From positions 1 to 19,915 of the forward strand of contig CALGZX010000096.1 in the NCBI GenBank assembly GCA_937934165.1: DNA of 19,915 nt, written 5' to 3'. The position numbers and the translations under genes were made by a program. The notes under the pieces were generated by a model, which saw only the letters and a program-made list of their open reading frames with translations, had not been told where the DNA came from and made no database searches. This stretch comes from an uncultured Collinsella sp. Lineage in GTDB: Bacteria; Actinomycetota; Coriobacteriia; Coriobacteriales; Coriobacteriaceae. Below are positions 1 to 7,574 of this stretch, piece by piece. The number at the start of each line of letters is the position of its first letter. Position 1 is the stretch's first letter.

Positions 1-340
1 TCGCATCGGCCTGCGCAAGGCATGTGCCGATGCCGACCCGGTGGTGCTGGAGCCCATCGAGGAAATCACGGTGACTATTCCCGAGAGCTACGCCGGCGCC
101 GTGATGGGCGACATCTCGGCCTCGCGCGGTCGCGTGACGGGTATGGAGACCGATGAGCGCGGCGATACCGTGGTCATTGCCCAGGCGCCGCTGGCAGAAC
201 TGACGGATTATTCGACGCGCCTACGCTCTATCACGCGCGGCACGGGCGACTTTACCATGAAGCCCGCTGGCTACGAGCAGGTGCCTTATGACGTTCAGGC
301 CAAGCTCGTGGAGCGCTATGAGGAGGGCCGCGCCAAGTAG
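1..340 (+). CDS. EF-G-like translation factor, C-terminal end (partial)
   Basis: This is the 3' end of a gene that begins before the window; the first complete codon is at base 2 and the stop is TAG at 338-340. The visible ~112 residues match the end of domain IV and domain V of ribosomal translocase EF-G. They include the stretch LEPIEEITVTIPESYAG, then MGDISASRGRVTGME, and PLAELTDYSTRLRSITRGTG, which aligns with the EF-G region around PLAEMFGYATDLRS. The canonical RSxTQGRG is altered to RSITRGTG and the tail after YEQVP is longer than usual. This suggests one of the EF-G paralogues (FusA2 or EF-G2 type) rather than the housekeeping FusA, but the GTPase domain needed to decide is outside the window. 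A hairpin terminator follows 35 bases downstream. Confidence 0.85.
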   Translation, partial: RIGLRKACADADPVVLEPIEEITVTIPESYAGAVMGDISASRGRVTGMETDERGDTVVIAQAPLAELTDYSTRLRSITRGTGDFTMKPAGYEQVPYDVQAKLVERYEEGRAK

Positions 341-374
341 CGTGTGGCGTTGCCTGCAACATACATGCCGGTGC

Positions 375-410
375 AAGGGCCGCTCTGGGCAATCCAGGGC
401 GGCCCTTTTG
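375..410 (+). terminator. Intrinsic terminator after the EF-G-like gene
   Basis: AAGGGCCGC (375-383) pairs perfectly with GCGGCCCTT (399-407). An inner CTGG/CCAG extension (385-388 with 394-397) tightens the loop, and TTTT follows at 406-409. It lies between the convergent ends of the EF-G-like gene and the nuclease gene and could serve both, although the T-run favours the plus strand. Confidence 0.8.
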
Positions 411-468
411 ATCCCCGGGGGACGGAGGAAAACGGATCATTTTAGGCTTTGGGGCAGCTTGGTCGGTC

Positions 469-1434
469 CTAGTCTCCCGAGGCCTGATTGCGGCCGGTGG
501 CGTAGTCGATCTGCACGTGCGGCTGCAGGTTGTAGCAATATACGTGGAAGCAGAGGGTCTTGCCGTGGTCCTCGACCGATTGCGCCTCAAGGCGCACGCC
601 ACGGCAGACAAGTTCCTCTTCGTTATACATGGGCGTGACGCGGTAGAGCACATGGTTGCCCGTGTCGCGGATGTAGCCGAGAATCTGCTCCTCAAACGGC
701 AGCATGCCCGTTTCGTTGAGATAGCGCGTGCCGGTGAGGAGATTTTTGCGGTTGGCGTTTTCGCCGCAGAGCGACCAGGCGATAAGGTGGCAGCGGTTGT
801 AGAGGCTCTGGCCCGGAATAAAGTCGTAGCGCTGCTGGTGCCATCCGGCGGGATGGATACGCGAGATATCGCCGCGCTCGCCTTGACCGAGTGATTCGGG
901 GCCCACGCAGGCGAGTGCTTTGCGGGTGCGGCCCAGGCTGTCGAGCTTGGAGAACTTCTTAAAGCAGCCCTCTTCGGTGGCGCGCTCGTATTCATCGAGC
1001 GTGAATGACGGTGTGCCGAGCGGGTGCGTGCTGTCGGTGCGAAGGGCAACGTAGGGGTTGCCGGCGTAGTCGGGAATGCTGCTGAGATAAACACCGCGGG
1101 CGCGGTTGAGGTCGGGGTTTTCCACCTCGTCGATGGGGGTGGCGGCGCTGTCCTCGGCAACGTTGCCGTTGGTGTTGGTCGTGGCGGATTCGGAGCCATC
1201 ACCGGAGTCCTCGGAGCTCGTTGTTCCCGATTCGAGCCGGGCAACCAGGTCTGCCTCGTCGTCGGTGCGGCTGGGACTCTCGTTTTGTTTCTCGGCCAGA
1301 GCTACCGCCTGCTCATCGCTTTGCGGCGACAACAGCTTGGGCGCCCCGTCGAGCGACCCCGTAAACAGCGCAAACCCCAGCACCACGGCGGTGCCGATGG
1401 AAAGTACTTGCTTGTAGGCGGGCTTGCGCGACAT
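469..1434 (-). CDS. DNA/RNA non-specific endonuclease, exported or membrane-anchored
   Basis: The 321-residue protein has a positively charged N-terminus and a hydrophobic segment at about residues 9-28 (VLSIGTAVVLGFALFTGSL), so it is probably a signal peptide or N-terminal anchor. A Ser/Thr/Glu/Asp-rich linker runs from about 35 to 110 and the nuclease domain from about 115 to 315. The catalytic region is YNRCHLIAW at 212-220, a variant of the DRGH motif with the general-base His at 216. It is followed by GENANRKNLLTGTRYLN (224-240), typical of the EndA/NucA-like non-specific endonucleases of Gram-positive bacteria, which use one divalent metal. The start is ATG at 1434, with AGGAG five bases upstream. 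Likely roles are extracellular DNA scavenging or DNA processing; no competence genes are adjacent. It lies 119 bases downstream of the LacI gene on the same strand and may have its own promoter. Confidence 0.88.
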   Translation of the reverse strand: MSRKPAYKQVLSIGTAVVLGFALFTGSLDGAPKLLSPQSDEQAVALAEKQNESPSRTDDEADLVARLESGTTSSEDSGDGSESATTNTNGNVAEDSAATPIDEVENPDLNRARGVYLSSIPDYAGNPYVALRTDSTHPLGTPSFTLDEYERATEEGCFKKFSKLDSLGRTRKALACVGPESLGQGERGDISRIHPAGWHQQRYDFIPGQSLYNRCHLIAWSLCGENANRKNLLTGTRYLNETGMLPFEEQILGYIRDTGNHVLYRVTPMYNEEELVCRGVRLEAQSVEDHGKTLCFHVYCYNLQPHVQIDYATGRNQASGD

Positions 1435-1553
1435 TGAGGCTCCTGGATGGACGGTTGGGAATCTACCAGTCTAGCAGGAGCCGGCAGGGGCCGTTCTGTC
1501 GAACAAATACTCAAGATTTGGGATAGACGCTACTGATTCATTTGTCCCGCGGT

Positions 1554-2564
1554 CTAGATCGAGGTGGAGTCGAGCCAGTTGAGCTTGCACTCGAGAATGC
1601 GCTGCTCGCCGGGTTCGCTGCTTCCGTCAAGTAGGGCGAGCAGCATCTCGGCTGCTTCGCGACCTTCTTGGTCGACGGGCTCGATGATGGTGGAGACGGT
1701 CGGTGTGGTGAGATTAGTCCAGTCTTCGCAGTTGAGTCCCAAAAGGCCGATTTGCTGCGGAAGCAGATGGGCCATTGGCTGAAGCGCCTTGTAGACACGG
1801 GGAAGTGCCCACTGATTTTGCACGAAGATAAGGGTTCGCTTGGCGGGATTGAACTTGAATTTAAAGTATTCGGTGAGCTCGTTGATTGACGGCTTGTTGT
1901 GATCGATGGGAATCGCTTTGTAGAGCTGCCCGTTCGCTGCCAGCGCCTCGGCATACCCCTGAAAACGCTCCATGCGGGTGCGCATCTCGGTCATGTTGGC
2001 GGCAATGGAAAAGAAATCTTCGTAGCCGGCGTCGAGGAGTGTCTGTGTGGCGTTGTACACGCCGTCGTAAAGGTTGGTTTTGATCCAGCTGGTACCTGGG
2101 CTATAGATGGCCGCATCGAAAAAGACGACCGGCTTGCCGGCGCGTCTAATGCGGTCATGCACGGCTTTGAAGTTTGCCGTGGGCTGGATGATAAAGCCAT
2201 CGACGCCCAGCGAGAGCATCTTGTCGACGTACATGAGCTCGGTCTCGGGGTTAAAGTTGCTCGTGCAAACGACCGTCTGGTAGCCCGCGGGGAGCATGAC
2301 CTGCTCCATGCCATTGAGAACGAGCCCCGCCCATTTGTTGGTGTTATCCAAAATGATGATGGCAATGACGTGGGTTTGCTTGCCGGTGAGCGTCTGCGCT
2401 TGGGCGTTGGGAACGTATCCGAGTTCCTTAATGACGCGCGCGATTTTGTTCTGCGTCTTCTCGCTAAGCTTTTCTCGTTTGTCGTTGAGGTAATACGAGA
2501 CGCTTGCCGTCGAGGTTCCCGCCTCTCGAGCGACGTCTGCGATCGTAACGCGCTGTTTTGCCAC
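1554..2564 (-). CDS. LacI-family transcriptional regulator, probable control of the divergent PTS cluster
   Basis: This is a DNA-binding sugar-response regulator of 336 residues, a normal LacI/GalR length. The N-terminal helix-turn-helix reads RVTIADVAREAGTSTASVSYYLN, with the hinge region LGYVPNAQAQTL. A periplasmic-binding-protein-like effector domain follows (HVIAIIILDN, then LGVDGFIIQP, later GLLGLNCEDW). An ATG lies 12 codons further upstream at 2600, but I chose the GTG at 2562-2564. That start has AAGGAG five bases upstream and places the usual short leader directly before the HTH. The gene is divergent from the PTS operon, with 415 bases between the two starts. By family precedent it most likely represses that operon and responds to the imported sugar or its phosphate. 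The inducer cannot be read from the sequence. Confidence 0.9.
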   Translation of the reverse strand: MAKQRVTIADVAREAGTSTASVSYYLNDKREKLSEKTQNKIARVIKELGYVPNAQAQTLTGKQTHVIAIIILDNTNKWAGLVLNGMEQVMLPAGYQTVVCTSNFNPETELMYVDKMLSLGVDGFIIQPTANFKAVHDRIRRAGKPVVFFDAAIYSPGTSWIKTNLYDGVYNATQTLLDAGYEDFFSIAANMTEMRTRMERFQGYAEALAANGQLYKAIPIDHNKPSINELTEYFKFKFNPAKRTLIFVQNQWALPRVYKALQPMAHLLPQQIGLLGLNCEDWTNLTTPTVSTIIEPVDQEGREAAEMLLALLDGSSEPGEQRILECKLNWLDSTSI

Positions 2565-2785
2565 AGCGACTCCTTCCGACAGATGAGCATTTTCCAACAT
2601 GATGACTTTGAGTCTTGGTGAAGGATACGCTTCGGTGAGCGGCTTTTTCCTTTCATATGAGTATGCAACAAATGCGGCATACGGGTGGGGTCGAAATGTG
2701 TGACCGGCATGCGCATCTGCCGTCTACCGAGAAAATCAAATACTTCTTGACTTTTGAAATCGAGGGCAAAATCGCAGGATTCATT

Positions 2786-2807
2786 TTTGGTTAAACGCAT
2801 AACTAAA
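2786..2807. promoter_or_regulatory. Candidate LacI-type operator
   Basis: The site is a pseudo-palindrome centred on CG at 2796-2797, the usual centre of LacI-family operators. The core GTTAAACGCATAAC has GTTA and TAAC arms, and symmetric A/T positions continue outward to TTT at 2786-2788 and AAA at 2805-2807. In total 8 of 11 mirrored pairs match. The right half CGCATAAC recurs 13 bases downstream (2809-2816), which may give a second half-site. No binding consensus is known for this regulator. Confidence 0.4.
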
Positions 2808-2849
2808 TCGCATAACCAACGCTCTGACCTGCGCGTTTACCGAAATAAG

Positions 2850-2879
2850 CTGGCATTAAGAAAAACGAGCACCTATATT
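2850..2879 (+). promoter_or_regulatory. Candidate promoter of the PTS operon
   Basis: TATATT (2874-2879) is a good sigma-70 -10 box. CTGGCA (2850-2855) is a 4/6 match to TTGACA at 18-base spacing. Transcription would start near 2886 and give an untranslated leader of about 95 bases. Confidence 0.4.
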
Positions 2880-2923
2880 GTTCTTGTCGAAAAGACAGCA
2901 AGTCCAAACGGCAGGGGATGCTC

Positions 2924-2935
2924 CGGAGGCCTCCG
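2924..2935. promoter_or_regulatory. 12-bp perfect palindrome in the PTS leader
   Basis: CGGAGGCCTCCG is a perfect palindrome lying between the candidate -10 box and the PTS start codon. It could be a second operator of the roadblock type. A palindrome of this length can also occur by chance in GC-rich DNA. Confidence 0.3.
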
Positions 2936-2979
2936 CAAACGGTGTCTTGCGCACGCAACTCTATGAAAAGAGGGAAGCA

Positions 2980-4452
2980 ATGAAGATCGTAGGCGTTGCC
3001 GCCTGTACTGTGGGTATCGCCCACACGTATATGGCCCAGAAGGCGATTCAGGATGAATGCGCCGCCCGTGGCATCGAGTGCAAGGTCGAGGCTCAGGGTG
3101 GCCTGGGTATCGAGAATGAGCTCACGCAGGAAGACGTGGACTCCGCCGACCTGGTCCTGGAGTCCGTCGACGTGGGTGTCGAGAACGAGGACCGTTTTGA
3201 GCAGAAGATGGCCGAGGGCAAGTTCCTGAAGGTCGGCACCTCGGATGTAATCGCCGATCCGGTAAAGATCATCGACCAGGCCATTGAGATCATCAAGGCG
3301 ACGGGTGGCGCCGTTGACGCGCCCAAGGCCGAGGCCAAGGCAGAGAAGAAGGCCGTCTCCGCTGCCCCGCAGGCCCCGACACCGGCGTCCAAGCAGTCTA
3401 TCTTTGCCGATCCTGGCAAGACGCTGCTCAATGCATTCAATACCGGCGTTTCCTATTTTATCCCCATCGTCGTTATCGGCGGCGTGTTCCTCGCCTTCTC
3501 GCTGGCATCCGGTACCGCCGGCGCCAACGGCATGGAGGTTACGAACCCGCTGATGGTGAGCCTTAACACCATCGGCATGGCCGGCATCTCCATGATGATC
3601 CCGGTGCTTGCGGCATACATCTCCTACTCGATGGCCGGCAAGCCCGCGCTCGCCCCCGGTTTTGTCCTGGGCTACCTGGTCAACAACGCAGTCGTTACCC
3701 CTAACGGCAACAGCGTTTCGACCGGCTTCTTGGGCGCCATGATCATGGCGGTCATCTGCGGCTACTTTGTCCGCTGGATGAAGACCTGGAAGGTCAACAA
3801 CACCATCCAGACCATCATGCCCATCCTGATCATCCCGATTCTGACCTCGCTTGTCCTGGGCATGGCCTATATCTACATCCTGGCCACGCCGCTTGGCTTT
3901 GTGATGGACTGGCTCACCGGCGTGCTCGGCAGCCTGCAGGGCGGTTCCGCAGTTGTCCTGGGTCTGGTCATTGGCGTTATGACCGCCTTCGATATGGGTG
4001 GCCCCATCAACAAGACCGCCTCGACCTTCACCATGGCCATCATGGCCTCCGGTATCTACGGTCCTAACGGTATGTTCCGCGTCGCCGTCGCCGTTCCCCC
4101 GATCGCCTGTGGCCTCGCTGCGCTCATCGCCAAGAACAAGTTCGATGACGCTGACCGCCAGATGGGCATCTCCGCGCTGTTCATGGGCTGCATCGGTATT
4201 ACCGAGGGCGCTATCCCCTTCGCGGTCAAGGACCTCGGTCACACCCTGCCCGGCATTTGCATCGGCTCTGCCGTGGGTGCGGCACTTGCCGCCTTCCAGG
4301 GCATCGACTGCTACGTCCCGCACGGTGGCTTTATCGTCGCCCTTGCCACTAACAACGTCGCGCTGTTCTGCCTGGACATCGTGATTGGCGCCGTGGTCGC
4401 CGCTGCAATCCTGATTGCCATGAAGCCCACGCTCGACAAGCAGGCCAAGTAA
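2980..4452 (+). CDS. PTS system Fru-family EIIBC component
   Basis: This 490-residue membrane permease takes up a sugar and phosphorylates it with phosphate passed from EIIA. The EIIB domain (about 1-100) begins MKIVGVAACTVGIAHTYMAQ; Cys9 is the expected phosphorylation site. Canonical Fru EIIB has ACPTGIAHT, so P and T are replaced by T and V here. A flexible Ala/Lys/Pro-rich linker covers about 105-140. The EIIC domain follows, with many hydrophobic segments, the signature DMGGPINK at 338-345, and CYVPHGG ending at 450. There is no EIIA domain; a separate EIIA gene closes the cluster. The start is ATG 2980, with GAGGG five bases upstream and the IIB domain immediately after; an in-frame upstream extension has no such support. 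Similarity to fructose permeases does not establish fructose as the substrate. Confidence 0.93.
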   Translation: MKIVGVAACTVGIAHTYMAQKAIQDECAARGIECKVEAQGGLGIENELTQEDVDSADLVLESVDVGVENEDRFEQKMAEGKFLKVGTSDVIADPVKIIDQAIEIIKATGGAVDAPKAEAKAEKKAVSAAPQAPTPASKQSIFADPGKTLLNAFNTGVSYFIPIVVIGGVFLAFSLASGTAGANGMEVTNPLMVSLNTIGMAGISMMIPVLAAYISYSMAGKPALAPGFVLGYLVNNAVVTPNGNSVSTGFLGAMIMAVICGYFVRWMKTWKVNNTIQTIMPILIIPILTSLVLGMAYIYILATPLGFVMDWLTGVLGSLQGGSAVVLGLVIGVMTAFDMGGPINKTASTFTMAIMASGIYGPNGMFRVAVAVPPIACGLAALIAKNKFDDADRQMGISALFMGCIGITEGAIPFAVKDLGHTLPGICIGSAVGAALAAFQGIDCYVPHGGFIVALATNNVALFCLDIVIGAVVAAAILIAMKPTLDKQAK

Positions 4453-4466
4453 ACCTTTAAGGACTC

Positions 4467-4555
4467 CGGTTGTGCGGAGGGATGGATTTGACTCCGCACA
4501 ACCGCCCCTACACAACAAAATCCATCCGTACTGATAGGGCCCACATCTGGGTCCC
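4467..4555 (+). promoter_or_regulatory. Interlocking RNA hairpins between EIIBC and gatZ-like genes
   Basis: A perfect 13-bp stem pairs 4467-4479 (CGGTTGTGCGGAG) with 4492-4504. Its loop starts with GGATGGATTT (4480-4489), which is perfectly complementary to AAATCCATCC (4518-4527). The RNA can therefore fold as two mutually exclusive hairpins or, sterics permitting, as a pseudoknot. A third, smaller hairpin follows: GGGCCCA at 4537-4543 pairs with TGGG (4548-4551) and CCC (4553-4555) around one bulged T. None is followed by a proper T-run (only TTTT at 4563-4566), so these look like a processing, stability or translation-control element rather than a plain terminator. Confidence 0.6.
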
Positions 4556-4596
4556 AGGGAACTTTTGTCAAAAATCCTCTGGAGAAGGAGAACAAA

Positions 4597-5871
4597 ATGT
4601 CCAACCTCACCATCCGTCAGGCCGTTCAGGGCATGCTCAAGCTGCAGGATAGCGGCGATCACGCAACCATGGTCGGCATTGGCCCCATGAGCCCCAACCT
4701 GATTCAGGCCGTGTTCGAGCTTGCCAAGGACGAGGGTTTCCCGCCCATGTTTATCGCCAGCCGCAACCAGGTCGATATGGACGAGATGGGCGCCGGCTAC
4801 GTCAACGGTTGGGACCAGACGCGCTTTGCCGCCGACATCAAGAAGGTTGCCGACGAGGTGGGTTACACCGGTCCGTACTACCTGTGCCGCGATCACGGCG
4901 GTCCGTGGCAGCGCGACGAGGAGCGTAACGCCCACCTGCCCGAGGACGAGGCCATGGAGCTCGCCCGCAAGTCCTTCGTCGCCGACATGGAGGCGGGCTT
5001 TGACCTGCTGATGGTCGACCCCACCAAGGACCCCTATCAGATCGGCAAGGTTATTCCGCTCGACGTGGTGCTTCGCCGCACGATTGATCTTATCGACTAC
5101 CTTGAGCAGTACCGTCGCGAGCATAACCTGCCCGAGGTTGCCTATGAGGTCGGTACCGAGGAGACCAATGGCGGCTTGACCTCTACCGATAAGTACGAGG
5201 AGTTCATTTCTCAGCTGCAGCCCGAGCTCGAGAAGCGCGGCTGCCCCATGCCCACCTTTATCGTCGGCCAGACCGGTACGCTCACCCGTTGGACCGAGCA
5301 GGTCGGCCATTACAACTTCAAGAATGCCCGCGAGCTCGCCGACATGGCTAAGCGCTACGGCGTGGGCCTGAAGGAGCACAACGCCGACTATCTGGACGAC
5401 GCGACGCTGCTCGAGCACATCCCGGCACACGTGACCGCCTCCAACGTTGCTCCGCAGTATGGCACCGAGGAGACCCGCGCCTACCTCAAGCTCTGCGCCA
5501 CCGAGCAGATCCTGGTCGACAACGGTCTGTGCGATGACCCCTCCGACCTGTATCACACCCTGCTGGTCAAGGCTATCAAGACCGAGCGCTGGCGCAAGTG
5601 GATGACTGGCGACGACGTCAACCTGCAGGTCGACGACATTCTTGCCGACGATGAGCTCAGCCTGAAGATCCTGGATGTCTCCGGTCACTATGCGTTCAAC
5701 GATCCCGAGGTCAAGGAGCAGGTCGAGAAGCTCTACCGCAACCTCGCCGCTCAGGACATCGACGGCAAGCGCTTTGTCATCGAGCACATCAAGCGCCCGA
5801 TCAAGCAGTACGTCGTCGGTCTTAACCTCAAGGGCGTCACGACCCGCATCGAGGCCGCTCTTGCCGAGTAA
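4597..5871 (+). CDS. GatZ/KbaZ-like protein (tagatose-bisphosphate aldolase non-catalytic subunit family)
   Basis: This cytosolic protein of 424 residues has the usual GatZ/KbaZ length. Family landmarks are a conserved N-terminus (QAVQGMLKLQ), MFIASRNQVDMDEMG at 51-65 (GatZ has an SNQV motif here), YYLCRDHGGPWQ around 94-105 (GatZ has GDHLGP), and YEVGTEETNGG from 183. The sequence is clearly divergent from the E. coli proteins. In E. coli, GatZ supports the aldolase GatY. Some relatives have been reported to act alone as 4-epimerases on ketohexose 6-phosphates. No GatY-like aldolase lies in the window, and the neighbours are PTS, transaldolase and transketolase genes. I therefore infer an enzyme acting on the PTS product, possibly tagatose 6-phosphate to fructose 6-phosphate. 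The family is secure and the reaction is not. AGAAGGAG lies six bases before the ATG. Confidence 0.85.
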   Translation: MSNLTIRQAVQGMLKLQDSGDHATMVGIGPMSPNLIQAVFELAKDEGFPPMFIASRNQVDMDEMGAGYVNGWDQTRFAADIKKVADEVGYTGPYYLCRDHGGPWQRDEERNAHLPEDEAMELARKSFVADMEAGFDLLMVDPTKDPYQIGKVIPLDVVLRRTIDLIDYLEQYRREHNLPEVAYEVGTEETNGGLTSTDKYEEFISQLQPELEKRGCPMPTFIVGQTGTLTRWTEQVGHYNFKNARELADMAKRYGVGLKEHNADYLDDATLLEHIPAHVTASNVAPQYGTEETRAYLKLCATEQILVDNGLCDDPSDLYHTLLVKAIKTERWRKWMTGDDVNLQVDDILADDELSLKILDVSGHYAFNDPEVKEQVEKLYRNLAAQDIDGKRFVIEHIKRPIKQYVVGLNLKGVTTRIEAALAE

Positions 5872-5890
5872 GTAGCTTTTCCTACGCGAC

Positions 5891-5964
5891 GCCGGGCCTG
5901 GGGCATGTCCCAGCCGCAGGCCCGGCACATAGGACAAAGGGACATCCCCTTTGTCCTATTTTTT
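5891..5964 (+). terminator. Tandem hairpins with strong intrinsic terminator between gatZ-like and tal genes
   Basis: The first hairpin pairs GCCGGGCCT (5891-5899) with AGGCCCGGC (5918-5926). The second is a perfect 13-bp stem, 5929-5941 with 5947-5959, with a five-base loop and six T residues (5959-5964). This is a textbook terminator inside an apparent operon, so the downstream genes must depend on read-through, antitermination or another promoter. No clear promoter is visible in the 32 bases left before the tal start. Confidence 0.85.
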
Positions 5965-5996
5965 GAGTTTTGGATTCCTTCGAAGGAGTTTGCACC

Positions 5997-6680
5997 ATGA
6001 AGTTCTTTATCGATACCGCCAATCTGGACGAGATCGCCGAGGCCAAGAGCTGGGGCTGCCTGGCCGGTGTTACCACCAACCCGTCCCTGTACGCCAAGAC
6101 CGGCGGCAAGCTTGCCGACTTTGAGCCGCATATGCTCAAGATTGCCGAGCTCTGCGAGGGCCTGCCCGTTTCCGCCGAGTCTACCGCTACCGCTGCCGAG
6201 GGTATGATCGAGGAGGGCAAGCGCCTTGCCGCCCTCGCCCCCAACATCGTGGTCAAGCTTCCCGTGTGCGAGGCCGGCCTTGCCGCCTGCCGTGCGCTGG
6301 CCGATGCTGGCGTGCGCGTCAACATGACGCTCGTCTTCTCGCCGACGCAGGCCCTTATGGCCGCCAATGCCGGTGCTCGCTACATCAGCCCGTTTGTCGG
6401 TCGTTTCGATGACATCGCCGAGGACGGTATCTCGCAGCTCGACAACGTCGTGACCTGCATTAAGAACTACGACTGGACGGGCAAGAACGTCGACGACACC
6501 GTCGAGATCATCACCGCCTCGGTTCGTACGCCCAACCACGTGACCCAGGCCGCGCTACTCGGTGCCGATATTGCGACCGTGCCCATGGCCGCTCTCAAGA
6601 AGTGCCTGCATCATCCGCTGACCGACCAGGGCCTCGCCTCTTTTGAGGCTGACTGGCAGAAGGTCGTCGCTCAGGCTTAA
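5997..6680 (+). CDS. tal: Transaldolase (transaldolase/fructose-6-phosphate aldolase family)
   Basis: The 227-residue protein belongs to the short transaldolase family, which includes fructose-6-phosphate aldolase and bacterial TalC-type transaldolase. It starts MKFFIDTANLDEIAEAKSWG and contains GVTTNPSLYAKTGG. The Schiff-base lysine is expected at Lys87 in NIVVKLPV, and later motifs are RVNMTLVFSPTQA and YISPFVGRFDD. In a PTS/transketolase cluster, transfer of dihydroxyacetone between sugar phosphates is the simplest role, but family members cannot be split into transaldolase and F6P aldolase from these motifs alone. The start is ATG 5997, with AAGGAG (5983-5988) eight bases upstream; an earlier in-frame ATG at 5970 has no comparable site. 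Confidence 0.92.
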   Translation: MKFFIDTANLDEIAEAKSWGCLAGVTTNPSLYAKTGGKLADFEPHMLKIAELCEGLPVSAESTATAAEGMIEEGKRLAALAPNIVVKLPVCEAGLAACRALADAGVRVNMTLVFSPTQALMAANAGARYISPFVGRFDDIAEDGISQLDNVVTCIKNYDWTGKNVDDTVEIITASVRTPNHVTQAALLGADIATVPMAALKKCLHHPLTDQGLASFEADWQKVVAQA

Positions 6681-6691
6681 CGAGTGGATTG

Positions 6692-6725
6692 CCCCGGCAT
6701 CGCGTCATCCGGTGCCGGGGTTGTT
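6692..6725 (+). terminator. Terminator-like hairpin between tal and transketolase N gene
   Basis: CCCCGGCATC (6692-6701) pairs with GGTGCCGGGG (6711-6720), ten pairs including one G-T wobble, with a nine-base loop. TTGTTCTC follows. The T-tract is interrupted, so this may be a weak terminator or attenuator that lowers expression of the next genes relative to tal. Confidence 0.5.
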
Positions 6726-6743
6726 CTCAAGAGAGGAATTCGT

Positions 6744-7574
6744 ATGACCAACCAGGAGCTGGCGAAGGTCGCCAATGAGGTCAGGAAGGGTGTCGTGACT
6801 GCGGTTCACGCGGCCAAGTCGGGACACCCGGGTGGATCGCTCGGTGCTGCCGACATCATGGCGTATCTGTACTTTGAGGAAATGAATATCGATCCTGCCG
6901 ACCCTCACAAGGCCGATCGCGATCGCTTTGTGCTCTCCAAGGGTCACGCGGCGCCGGGCCTGTATTCGGTGTTGGCAAATCGCGGCTATTTTCCCGTCGA
7001 AGAGCTCGAGACGCTGCGTCATATTGGCAGCCGACTGCAGGGCCATCCCAACATGAACGACGCCCCTGGCATCGATATGTCCACCGGATCGCTCGGTCAG
7101 GGCATCTCCGCCGCGGTTGGAATGGCACTCGCCGCAAAGCACTGGGGTGACAGCTACCGCGTCTACACGTTGCTGGGCGACGGCGAGTGCGAGGAGGGCC
7201 AGGTGTGGGAGGCGGCCATGTTTGCCGGCAACCATGCGCTCGACAATCTTGTTGCCGTCGTCGACCACAACGGCTTGCAGATTGACGGCACAATCGATGA
7301 AGTTAACTCGGCCATGCCGCTCGCTGACAAGTTCCGCGCCTTTAAGTGGCATGTGATTGAGCTCGCCGACGGTAATGACATGGCGCAGATTGAGGCGGCT
7401 TTCGCCGAGGCTCGCGAGGTGACCGGCACGCCCGTCGCTATCATCGCCGAGACGGTGAAGGGCAAAGGCGTCTCCTTTATGGAAAACCAGGTGGGCTGGC
7501 ATGGCAAGGCGCCCAATGACGAGCAGTTTGAGCAGGCCATGGCCGAGCTCGCGGCAGCAGGAGAGGAGCTCTAA
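6744..7574 (+). CDS. Transketolase, N-terminal (thiamine diphosphate-binding) subunit
   Basis: The 276-residue protein corresponds to the N-terminal half of transketolase, which many bacteria and archaea encode as two genes. It carries KSGHPGGSLGAADIMAYLYF near the N-terminus, RDRFVLSKGHAAPGLY, GSLGQGISAAVGMALA, and the thiamine diphosphate and Mg-binding motif starting GDGECEEGQ at 145, ending in VVDHNGLQIDG. It transfers two-carbon ketol units between sugar phosphates when paired with the C-terminal subunit. I chose ATG 6744, with AGGA six bases upstream, over an in-frame ATG at 6684 lying almost against the tal stop. Its stop overlaps the next start (TAATG), implying translational coupling and equal subunit amounts. 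Confidence 0.95.
   Translation: MTNQELAKVANEVRKGVVTAVHAAKSGHPGGSLGAADIMAYLYFEEMNIDPADPHKADRDRFVLSKGHAAPGLYSVLANRGYFPVEELETLRHIGSRLQGHPNMNDAPGIDMSTGSLGQGISAAVGMALAAKHWGDSYRVYTLLGDGECEEGQVWEAAMFAGNHALDNLVAVVDHNGLQIDGTIDEVNSAMPLADKFRAFKWHVIELADGNDMAQIEAAFAEAREVTGTPVAIIAETVKGKGVSFMENQVGWHGKAPNDEQFEQAMAELAAAGEEL

Larger units (their letters stand above)
2565..2979. promoter_or_regulatory. Divergent control region between LacI regulator and PTS operon
   Basis: This 415-base stretch is AT-richer than its surroundings and has no convincing gene. It contains an inverted repeat GTATGC/GCATAC (2661-2666 and 2677-2682), a CG-centred operator-like site (2786-2807), a direct repeat CGCATAAC (2796-2803 and 2809-2816), a candidate plus-strand promoter (2850-2879), and a perfect 12-bp palindrome (2924-2935). 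The ribosome-binding site GAGGG for the PTS gene lies five bases before its ATG. Confidence 0.6.

Noticed and set aside
4531..4596. T-box riboswitch before the gatZ-like gene
   Set aside because: The GGGTCCCAGGG stretch is part of a small local hairpin; there is no stem I, no specifier loop and no T-box sequence.
2803..5937. Very long minus-strand open frame (about 1044 codons) opposite the PTS EIIBC and gatZ-like genes
   Set aside because: It is an antisense shadow caused by high GC and codon bias; the plus strand encodes two recognisable full-length proteins with ribosome-binding sites.
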